Source of the DNA: Endotrypanum monterogeii
Lineage: Eukaryota; Euglenozoa; Kinetoplastea; Trypanosomatida; Trypanosomatidae
Length of the DNA stretch: 26,367 nt
Direction of reading: 5' to 3'
Assembly: GCA_000333855.2 (NCBI GenBank)
Contig: CM007325.1
Span: forward strand, 323,330-349,696
Shown here one piece after another: positions 9,005 through 16,600 of this stretch (position 1 is the stretch's first letter; each line of letters opens with the position of its first letter). The translations under genes and the position numbers were made by a program. The notes beneath the pieces were generated by a model. It was not told the origin of the DNA. It searched no databases and saw only the letters and a program-made list of their open reading frames with translations.

Positions 9005-9918
9005 CTGCGTGCTTGTATCCTCACCACTGTTAATTACGGGTTATATTCCGATGCTAGCTCACACGGCAGCGCACACCCTCTGATGTATCTACGCAAACTT
9101 ATAACCACCACCCTGATCTTCATTCACAACGTTTATCTATATGCGTACGTGGTATTGACAAGGGTGAGTGTATCTCGGTCTCCCTGTGTCACACACATAC
9201 ACACACTCGACAGTGTATATACATATATATATATATATACTCTTCATCTTACGAACACCCTTACGGCGTTGCTGCGCCGTGTGCCCCCTTTCCCCTCCCC
9301 CCCCCCCTACCCAACATCTCCCTTCCTCTGTGTATGTAGGAGGGAGGGGGGGGAGAAGGAAAAGAGGTGATAAAACAAAATGTCTCATATATGTCTGCTT
9401 TAGTTTTTTTTGTTGTCGTCGTCGTCGTGTTTTGTTTGTTTGTCTTCTCCACACGGTCGCTGTAAAATAAAAAAGAAAAAGAAAAAAAAACTGTTTTGTT
9501 TTTTTTTTTTGCTTTTAATATATCGTTACATCACCATCACAGTCAGACAATAAATTATGTACAGTAAATTGACTGTCCTACTGTCTTGTTCTCCCCTGTG
9601 TGTCCAGGTGGAGTGTGTGTGTGGTGGGGGGGGGGGGGAATGGGGGGAGAAAGGATAGCTTTCGCTTGCCAGCACGTCAAGTGCTACCCCCATTTCCCTC
9701 CACGCGGGTATTCCTCACACCACAGCTCTTGTTGTTATTGTTTTTCACTCACTCACTGACGACCCTCCCTCGCCGAGATGTTACGTTGGTTCATGTCTCA
9801 AACGTTGTTGTTCTTGCCCCTTGTCGTATACATTGTGCCTCTCACCCCCCCCCTCCCCTCCCATCGAGTGGGTAAATGTCGGAGGTGATGTGAGGTGGGG
9901 AGTCGCATGACTCTCTCA

Positions 9919-9921
<3 letters not shown>

Positions 9922-9952
<31 letters not shown>
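9922..9952. repeat. (TA)n microsatellite
   Basis: An uninterrupted TA run ends in an ATG that opens a 69-codon frame. Confidence 0.95.
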
Positions 9953-9960
<8 letters not shown>

Positions 9961-10428
9961 TGTCATATTTTCAAAGCAAAAGAAAAGCGGTCCCCAAAAA
10001 TAAGTACGCCCACATACTCGCCGACAGTAGCGAGCGGGAAAATATCCTCAGAAAGAGAGTGCGCAGAGCAGCAAAGGAGAAAGAGTGGCGGACTCGACAG
10101 AGACACAACAGAAAATGTCGAAATGAAGGGAAAATCTGCGACCCTCAAATCACCCTCTAGATTTTTTTTTTCCTCCGTGTAGTATAGGGTCGCTCTCACT
10201 GTTCTGGTTGTGTCTCCATCCCGCACCGTCCTCTCGCACCCCCCTCCCTCCTTTCCACGGATGCGCCAGAGCTTTATCATCTCTGTTGGGGTTGTTTCTC
10301 TCCATGGGAAGAGGGGGCTTAGAGATATATGAGTGTCCCATCCTCTCAGCTTCCTTCACTCCATACACCTCACCCTTCCATCTCCTGTACCACACACACA
10401 CATACACATACACACGTGCCCACTTGTC

Positions 10429-10478
10429 TATATATATATATATATTATATATGTATATATAGATATATATATATATAA
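10429..10478. repeat. Imperfect (TA)n tract
   Basis: A TA run with a few TTA, GTA and AGA interruptions is preceded by CA/TACA repeats at 10392-10415. Confidence 0.9.
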
Positions 10479-10545
10479 TCGCAGGGGGAAAAAAAGCACA
10501 AAGCAGAACAAAAAGAGTAGACTCGGTATCAGACGTTCTTGTGTC

Positions 10546-10566
10546 GCTTCCCTTCCCCGCCTCGAG
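10546..10566 (+). promoter_or_regulatory. Polypyrimidine tract and trans-splice acceptor AG
   Basis: The C/T-rich run ends in CTCGAG, giving an AG at 10565-10566. No AG occurs between it and the ATG at 10652, so the predicted 5' UTR is 85 nt. The GTG at 10541 lies upstream of this site and would not be in the mRNA. Confidence 0.55.
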
Positions 10567-10651
10567 CGTCCACGCTTTCCTCGTCCCCCTTCATCTCTCT
10601 TTTTGGTTTGTTTGTTTGTTTGTTTTTTTACCATCTTTTCCATTTTTTCGC

Positions 10652-12049
10652 ATGTCGTACGCCTCCTCCGCCATCAAGCGGCTCAGCAACGAGTACCGCC
10701 GTCTTCAGAAGCCAGAAAATCGGGTCCGCGAGTATTATGTGGCGCCTCTGTCGGAGAATATTTTCGAGTGGCATTTCACGCTTCGCGGCCCTGGCGGAGA
10801 CAACAACTCGCTTCCGTATAAAGACGGCATCTACCACGGCGCCCTCCTCTTCTCCCGATCCTACCCTCTAGAGCCGCCTGACATCATCTTCTTCACCCGC
10901 AGTGGGCGCTTCGCTGTGCATGAAAAAATTTGCTCCACGATCAGCAGCTACCACAAGGAGTTGTGGCAGCCCACGTACGACGTCGCGCTGACGTTGACGG
11001 CGCTACGACACTTTATGGGTCAGGAAGAAGAATTTGGGGTTGGCGCTTTCCCCAGAAATATGGTTCCGCTGGCAACAAAGGAGGCGTGGGCCAGGGATAC
11101 GTGGTCGTTCAGGTGCAGCACATGCCGAGCTGCGACGAAAGACTTGTGGGAAACCGAGATGAAGATGTACCCAGAAATCTCGCCCGAGAAGGAAGCGCAG
11201 GTGCCAAAGCTTCCACCCACCGTCAGGGAAACAACAACAAGCGCGGCTGCAACACCAGAGGACACACAACAGCCGAAAGACATCCCAGAGGAAGCGCTCT
11301 CGTCTGTTCCTCCCCCGGTAACCCCCCCGCGTGCAGCCCTTTCAGCGCCCCCCGCCTGCAGGGGAGAGGCGACTGGAATAGCCTCCGAAACCGAAGACGC
11401 ACCGCGGACCCATAGAGTGGCAACCGAAGATCGGCAGTCTTCAGTGGCGACGACGTCCTCGAAGACGGCACCGTCGCCAGGTGCTAGCACCCCCACTGGA
11501 TTGGCCGTGGGGAATGATGCCTTGCATTGCTTCACGCCATCCGGCGACAATGACACAGCACACGAGCAGACGAGGCAGAGGGACTCACGAGTGGTCGAGG
11601 AGTCGATTCACGAAAATAGAACGTCGTCCGCAACCTTCACCAGCATTCAAGCCTCTCCCCCTCTCGGCTCGGGGAAAGGGACCCAACGACCACCAGCCAC
11701 AGAACCTGATCATCGCCAGGACACTCGTCACGACCCCCTTCCACTTGAGGCACCTCGACAGGAAACAATGCCTGCATCTATATCACCCGAGAGCGTGACG
11801 CAGCGAGCGACTCCCTCCGTGACAAATGATGCTGTGGAAGCTACCGGAACCGAGATGCCCGTCTCGCTCTCGACACCGGAAGCAGTCGCTGCCCCTCACC
11901 TGCCAACCGCACAGCACATCGTGTTGGGTCTCCGCTGTATGCAGGTATCCATATCTCTACGCCTTATCGATCGGTCCATATTAACCAGTCTCCTCCTTGT
12001 GGCTCTGATCCTGCTGCGTCGCGGCATCTGCGGGCTGCTAATGACTTAG
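10652..12049 (+). CDS. Ubc6/UBE2J-type ubiquitin-conjugating enzyme E2, tail-anchored
   Basis: The protein has 465 residues, and the ATG at 10652 is the first in frame. Residues 1 to about 125 are an E2 (UBC) fold: AIKRLSNEYRRLQ, then WHFTLRGPGG (40-49), GIYHGALLF and YPLEPPDIIFFTRSGRF. The likely catalytic Cys is Cys94 in HEKICSTIS, followed by W-Q-P-T and ALTLTALRHFM. The usual E2 HPN motif is replaced by the T-x-x-GRF form typical of Ubc6/UBE2J enzymes. Residues about 155-435 are Ser/Thr/Pro-rich linker. The C-terminus has a hydrophobic segment (about 442-456, ILTSLLLVALILL) with only a short tail beyond it. By family it is an ER tail-anchored E2 that passes ubiquitin to substrates of ER-associated degradation, with the catalytic domain in the cytosol. 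A CSTC pair follows the UBC fold; its role is unknown. The linker makes it longer than the human enzymes (about 260-320 residues). Confidence 0.94.
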   Translation: MSYASSAIKRLSNEYRRLQKPENRVREYYVAPLSENIFEWHFTLRGPGGDNNSLPYKDGIYHGALLFSRSYPLEPPDIIFFTRSGRFAVHEKICSTISSYHKELWQPTYDVALTLTALRHFMGQEEEFGVGAFPRNMVPLATKEAWARDTWSFRCSTCRAATKDLWETEMKMYPEISPEKEAQVPKLPPTVRETTTSAAATPEDTQQPKDIPEEALSSVPPPVTPPRAALSAPPACRGEATGIASETEDAPRTHRVATEDRQSSVATTSSKTAPSPGASTPTGLAVGNDALHCFTPSGDNDTAHEQTRQRDSRVVEESIHENRTSSATFTSIQASPPLGSGKGTQRPPATEPDHRQDTRHDPLPLEAPRQETMPASISPESVTQRATPSVTNDAVEATGTEMPVSLSTPEAVAAPHLPTAQHIVLGLRCMQVSISLRLIDRSILTSLLLVALILLRRGICGLLMT

Positions 12050-12594
12050 TATGGTGGCGCACTCGCTAGTCCAGGGTGGTGTCGGTGTGCATGTGTGTGT
12101 GTGTGTGTCTTTGTGCTTGTCTACAGGTATTCTCACCGCTTGGCCAGATCTGTTTTCCCTCTTCGTCGTCGTTTCAAAAAATTGTCTGTGCTTCTCTTTT
12201 TTATCTTTCATACCCCGTCATCTTTGTTTGATTTTTTTTTTTTACCGCTTCCTCTGATTCTTGTGCTAGAAGAAACATCAAACCTCAGCGGCCTTGGCGA
12301 TGGGGTGAATGGGCGGTGCAAAGAGGGGGGGGAGTCTGTAGAAGCCCCATCCCTTGCCAATGGTGTGGCCACGACATGTTTGTCCATCACCGTCCCCCTC
12401 CAACGGACCCACCCCGCACATTTATATGCCCAGCTAATAACGTGAGGTGCAGCAGAAGCGCACACACACACACACACACACGGGACTAAAAATGTGACAG
12501 CCATCTTCCTTCCCTCCCATCGCACCTCCTCCTCTCCCCGAAAGAAGACCTCTGCCCACACTATGAATACCCGCATGAATTGAAGTCCACACAG

Positions 12595-12617
12595 ACACAC
12601 ACACACACACACACACA
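12595..12617. repeat. (CA)n microsatellite
   Basis: A CA run lies about 125 bp upstream of the ATG at 12742. A second run lies at 12462-12481. Confidence 0.9.
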
Positions 12618-12646
12618 TACGACGTAGTCATTTCTCGATATCAACT

Positions 12647-12670
12647 TCGCCTGCCTTCCTCTGCACCTAG
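12647..12670 (+). promoter_or_regulatory. Probable trans-splice acceptor region
   Basis: A pyrimidine-rich stretch ends in CACCTAG with the AG at 12669-12670, 72 nt before the ATG at 12742. AGs at 12697-12698 and 12733-12734 are alternatives. Confidence 0.45.
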
Positions 12671-12741
12671 CCACCGCTCCCCCCTTATTTCTCGCGAGCG
12701 AGGAGGGCACATACGCACACAGACGCAATCGAAGGTAAATA

Positions 12742-15700
12742 ATGAAGGCGAGTAAGCCTGGCAGTGCACCGAGTGGTCTTTTGTCCCCGAAGCACAGGCA
12801 ACGAAATACGAATGTGAACAGCCGAGTCTCATCCGCTATGATGAACACATCGATGGAGAACTGGCGCTGCGGAACTCAGCGCCTCATGCAAGGCTACTTC
12901 TCGGAACTTGTCAAAGTTGTGCTGGAGCACCTGGACCCGTGCAATCCAGATGAAAAAATCTATGGTAGCAGCGCGGGAGTCGGGGCGCGGTCAGTCATGG
13001 AGAAGCTGAGACAAGAACACGAGGACAACTTAAAGTTGGGTGTGAACGCAGCTGATATCGAGGTGGCGGAGATAGCGCTGCTCCAGCAGCTTTGGGCGCA
13101 TCGTCGCCTTCAGCGTAACGTCCAAAGAACTCTGGCGCCGGATGATGAGATGGCAATAGAGGAGTATGCAAAGACGAAGTCACACCATGGAGCATCCACG
13201 GCCTCTGGAATAGAAAATAAATCCCTCGCTGCAGGCAAAGATGCCTCGCTCAGCCACGCCCCGTTCTTCGCAGTAGCAGGGACAGAAGCAAGAGACGACC
13301 CTGCGCCATCGGACCTAGCATGTAGCGGGGAAGGAAGCTCGCTGCCGAACACCCCATCACGTCCGCAATCTGCACAAAAATACACCATTCCAGAAGATTT
13401 GTTAGATCTCTTCCGCATTGCACAGGCGCTGCGATCTGTATCCTCGGGTGCTGCGAAACCATCGTTGCGAGCATCCCTGCCGACGGAAGAGGCGGGGGGC
13501 GTGGAAAAGCCCTTAGACATCCCCGCGGATGGACCACTGCCAAGGCGAGTAGTGCTTGATGACGATGAGGATGCGGAAGCCACCGAGATGGCGCGGCTTT
13601 GTTTTCATTACCTCTACAACCCGAGCCCGATTAACGCGTCACCGGCGCCAACCTCCACCAGATCGCCCTCCCCGAGGCCGCGCTCTGCAAAGCTACCGCA
13701 ACCGCCTAATGTACAGCAGAAGATGACGGCAACGTCTACAGGGACTCAGCCGAGTCGGCCGCGCCAGACAACTCCCCTCTTGCGTCCCAGCTCCTCACCG
13801 GCGGCACAGTCGCTGGACGCCAGCGACTGCTCCGATCCGTTGTCGACCGTCTCCCTTAGCTCCCCCGAAGCGTGGCGACGGCTCATAACAGGGTGTGACA
13901 CCTCCTATCATGCTCAGCAGCCGCATCGAGTGGAGGGCGACCTCCCAAGTCCCCCCCCAATGCGTTCCCAGATACCGGCGGATACGGCGCCTACCGCACA
14001 CGACACCGAGGAGATGAGAAAGACAAGGCAGGGAAGCGGCAACAAGAAAAGAATTGCGGTCCCCAAGCCACCCTACGAGCCTCTTCCCCACACAACAAAG
14101 TGTTTGCCTGAAGCCGGCGCCTTCAGCGACACAGAGGAAGTGAGGCTGCCGCTGTTGCAGACGAGCACGTCACCAGTGAAGCACAAGAATGACGTGAAGC
14201 AAGTCAAGATGAAGGTGCGAGCCGGGTCCCACCCCCGTGAGCTGCGACTGTTGAACGATTCGGTGGTTTTGCCACCCAACTACAGTGGTGAGCACGGCGA
14301 GCGACTTACCATTGCGCAGCTTGAGAGCTTAGCAGCATCCGTTTCGCGGGATAGCGCGGCAGCGGACGCCGATGTGAAGCTCCAGTACACCGCAGCGGAC
14401 ATGGCGGCAGCAGAGCTACACCGTCTGCAGCAAGCCGTTGCGGAAGTGCTCTTCGAAAATGTTCAGCTGGAGAATGACATCGCCACCCTGACGGCCAAGT
14501 CGGATGCAGGCGCGGAGAGCAGTGGGAAAGTCAACGCCGACGGATCTGACCTGGACACACCAGCCTTCCTGTGGGGAAGGGAACGGGGTCAGGGATACAG
14601 GGCCAACCTGCTCGGTAACCGCCACCGCGGCACGGCGCAGTGCGGTGCTCGCCCTGGTGCAATCCCGTACACCTCTCACTCGAGCCTTTCATCCGTCTGT
14701 GCAGATGCCGGCATGCGACAACTTGTTTTGCCGCCAGTGCCGGTGCCCCTGTCGCATGCGAAGCGGAAGCCCACCACCGTTTCACTTCTTCTGCGTAGGA
14801 CAGGAGAGAAGAGGGCATTGGCACCCACATCCGCTGCAGCGGTGGGGGCGGCACAGTCTCAGCCCTGTAGGCGGGAACACGCGATGAGGACAAGTCTGAA
14901 GCCGCATCAAAATATCCCCTGCGAAGAAAATCCACGCACTATTTTACACGAGCTCCGCGCCGCCATCTCCAGCCGTCAAGCCGAAACAAAACAGATGCTC
15001 GCTGAGATAGATGCTACGAAAAGCCGCATCGCTCAACACGATGTGCTTATGAATGGCGTGGCGGAATATTGGCGCCGCAACGCCGCCGTGATGAAGCGGC
15101 AGCACTTTGCTGTTCGGTCGCATCCCAAGCACCCCACATCCTCGGATAACACCTCACGGCTCGGTCACGACGGCGAGGGATGGATCCCCGAGAGCCTCGG
15201 CGGCGGTACCGCGTCATCGCTCCTTCTCCGCGCTGCATCTCCGGAAGGGAAGGATACCGCTAGCACGGGCAGCAACTACACGCCGCCCTCACCTGTGGGT
15301 CGAAAGCACAGTCACAGTGTCACCGCCATCGGCGTCGCGAGCTTGCCAGGACACATGGCAAATCTAGACGGGTCGCAGTCGCAGCTGCAGCGGGCCCTCG
15401 CGCAGATGGAGGCCATCTCTCCAACTCAGCTGAGCAGCAGCCCCTCCTTTGATCTGCGCATGGCCTCACCCCCGACAGGCGAGCACTCATCCCCCGCGTC
15501 GATGGGGATTCTCTGGCCACGGCAACTCATTCCTCCTCAGCGAACGCCAGAGAAGGATCCAGTGGCGTATATGGCAGACGCGATGAACCCCAACACCGGT
15601 GCTGCAACTGAAGCGTTGGTTGATGCAGACAACACGCCGGTACGACCCCGCGCAGGCGTTTGTGTGACTCCGTGGAGGGAGAACGGAGGCGACAGCGTCG

Positions 15701-15903
15701 ATGCCGGCCGCATTCCGGCCACCCCTCCCTACCACAGCCGTGACAACACCGCATATCTCAGTCAAAACCACCCCAGCGGTAGCACGCGACGCGAGGAGGA
15801 GAATGTGCTCGACTGCGGATCCTGGTGCACCATACCCGCCCTTCACCTCGAAAACGTAGACGAAATTGCCGAGTTCATCTACAGCGTCTTCGAGCGGGCA
15901 TGA
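12742..15903 (+). CDS. Unrecognised Ser/Pro-rich protein with coiled-coil segments
   Basis: This is a 1053-residue open frame from an ATG to TGA. I do not recognise a family. Residues about 39-130 are compact and probably folded (ENWRCGTQRLM, YFSELVKVVLEHLDP, IALLQQLWAHRRLQRNV). Residues 130-550 are mostly Ser/Pro/Thr-rich and disordered-looking, with an acidic patch (DDDEDAEATEM) near 272-282. A likely coiled coil lies at about 554-588 (LHRLQQAVAEVLFENVQLEND). A second lies at about 734-790 (LHELRAAISSRQAETKQMLAEI), running into AEYWRRNAAVMKRQ. The C-terminus ends in an acidic helix-like ENVDEIAEFIYSVF. There is no signal peptide or membrane segment. The shape resembles trypanosomatid cytoskeleton or flagellum-associated scaffold proteins, but that is inference from composition only. 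Met33/34 (near 12838) is an alternative start. Confidence 0.85.
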   Translation: MKASKPGSAPSGLLSPKHRQRNTNVNSRVSSAMMNTSMENWRCGTQRLMQGYFSELVKVVLEHLDPCNPDEKIYGSSAGVGARSVMEKLRQEHEDNLKLGVNAADIEVAEIALLQQLWAHRRLQRNVQRTLAPDDEMAIEEYAKTKSHHGASTASGIENKSLAAGKDASLSHAPFFAVAGTEARDDPAPSDLACSGEGSSLPNTPSRPQSAQKYTIPEDLLDLFRIAQALRSVSSGAAKPSLRASLPTEEAGGVEKPLDIPADGPLPRRVVLDDDEDAEATEMARLCFHYLYNPSPINASPAPTSTRSPSPRPRSAKLPQPPNVQQKMTATSTGTQPSRPRQTTPLLRPSSSPAAQSLDASDCSDPLSTVSLSSPEAWRRLITGCDTSYHAQQPHRVEGDLPSPPPMRSQIPADTAPTAHDTEEMRKTRQGSGNKKRIAVPKPPYEPLPHTTKCLPEAGAFSDTEEVRLPLLQTSTSPVKHKNDVKQVKMKVRAGSHPRELRLLNDSVVLPPNYSGEHGERLTIAQLESLAASVSRDSAAADADVKLQYTAADMAAAELHRLQQAVAEVLFENVQLENDIATLTAKSDAGAESSGKVNADGSDLDTPAFLWGRERGQGYRANLLGNRHRGTAQCGARPGAIPYTSHSSLSSVCADAGMRQLVLPPVPVPLSHAKRKPTTVSLLLRRTGEKRALAPTSAAAVGAAQSQPCRREHAMRTSLKPHQNIPCEENPRTILHELRAAISSRQAETKQMLAEIDATKSRIAQHDVLMNGVAEYWRRNAAVMKRQHFAVRSHPKHPTSSDNTSRLGHDGEGWIPESLGGGTASSLLLRAASPEGKDTASTGSNYTPPSPVGRKHSHSVTAIGVASLPGHMANLDGSQSQLQRALAQMEAISPTQLSSSPSFDLRMASPPTGEHSSPASMGILWPRQLIPPQRTPEKDPVAYMADAMNPNTGAATEALVDADNTPVRPRAGVCVTPWRENGGDSVDAGRIPATPPYHSRDNTAYLSQNHPSGSTRREEENVLDCGSWCTIPALHLENVDEIAEFIYSVFERA

Positions 15904-16600
15904 GCTGTGAACTGTACGTCACGTCACGTCACGAAGCCTCGCCTCCCCTGCGCTGTATCACAAACATGCCTCCATTCCAACCGTTCACCCCCCCCTGCTT
16001 CGAAGAGAAGAAAAGCGTTTCAGGGAGGGGAGGGGAGAGGAGTATTTTATTTTTTTTGCTGATGTTTCTGTCGCCTGCTCATTGCTCGTGGTCGCAATCC
16101 CCCCTCCCCCCCCCTCTCCCTCCCTCACACACGCACGCACATGTATACTAAAGCGGTCGCATGCGAGTCTTCATGAACCGGTTGTGATCAAAGCACGGCA
16201 ACAGGCAAACTCCCAGAACAATAAAAAAAGAAAAGAAAAAAGATCAAGGCGGGTAAAAGAAGGAAACGATCCGGTGTCGTCGATGGTGTGTCATACATGC
16301 ACCCCTTCTCCTCTGCTTCTTCCCTCTCCACCCAAACACGCCCACAGCCTTCACTTTTTTTTTTTGTTGGTGTGTGTGTAGTTTTGGGAGAGGGAGGTCT
16401 TACACGTGCCGCCCCCCCTCCCCCCCCCCTCCTTAGTCAATCCCTCTCTCCCCCACCCGCCCACTTTCTCGCCAGAGATACACACGTATCTCTCACCACA
16501 TCCATTCAGCTCAAAGGCACGGAGACACACACAGCGGAGACATTTTTCCGCTTTTTTTTCCCATTCTTATCGCTTATCGATTCCATCACATTCCCGCGCA
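15904..16600. other. Intergenic/UTR region before the glutaminyl cyclase gene
   Basis: Directly after the stop there is a short tandem of CGTCA units (about 15917-15933). Purine-rich and pyrimidine-rich blocks and a T-run at 16356-16365 follow. No gene is seen. Confidence 0.65.
16409..16475 (+). promoter_or_regulatory. Polypyrimidine tracts and trans-splice acceptor AGs
   Basis: A C/T tract (16409-16434) ends in CTTAG (AG at 16435-16436). A second tract ends in GCCAG (AG at 16474-16475). Both would give a 5' UTR of about 125-165 nt. The T-run at 16551-16559 has no AG before the ATG at 16601, so using it would remove the start codon. Confidence 0.5.

Larger units (their letters stand above)
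8877..10651. other. Intergenic/UTR region before the E2 gene
   Basis: This gap of about 1.8 kb contains (GT)n 8979-9004, (TA)n 9219-9239, TCG repeats near 9417-9427, A and T runs at 9470-9510, a G-run at 9625-9638, (TA)n 9922-9952 and a large AT tract at 10429-10478. A purine-rich stretch at 9951-10160 has a 69-codon basic open frame starting directly after the TA repeat, considered a weak candidate. No other gene is seen. Confidence 0.6.
12050..12741. other. Intergenic/UTR region between the E2 gene and the next gene
   Basis: This gap holds GT tracts at 12092-12109, T-runs near 12231-12243 and two CA tracts at about 12462-12481 and 12595-12617. No gene is seen. Confidence 0.65.

Noticed and set aside
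9700..10500. CRISPR-like or long tandem array
   Set aside because: The regular spacing is only dinucleotide repetition, with no direct repeats separated by unique spacers.
10541..10651. Possible N-terminal extension of the E2 with a hydrophobic stretch resembling a signal anchor
   Set aside because: The frame has only a GTG start at 10541, which lies upstream of the likely splice AG at 10565-10566. The UBC fold begins properly at the ATG at 10652.
11020..11556. 178-codon - strand frame inside the E2 gene
   Set aside because: It is a shadow of the Ser/Thr/Pro linker on the opposite strand, with no start context or motif.
16406..16600. N-terminal extension of glutaminyl cyclase
   Set aside because: It starts with GTG, is Pro/His-rich from C-tracts and spans the predicted splice acceptors. 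The first ATG is 16601.
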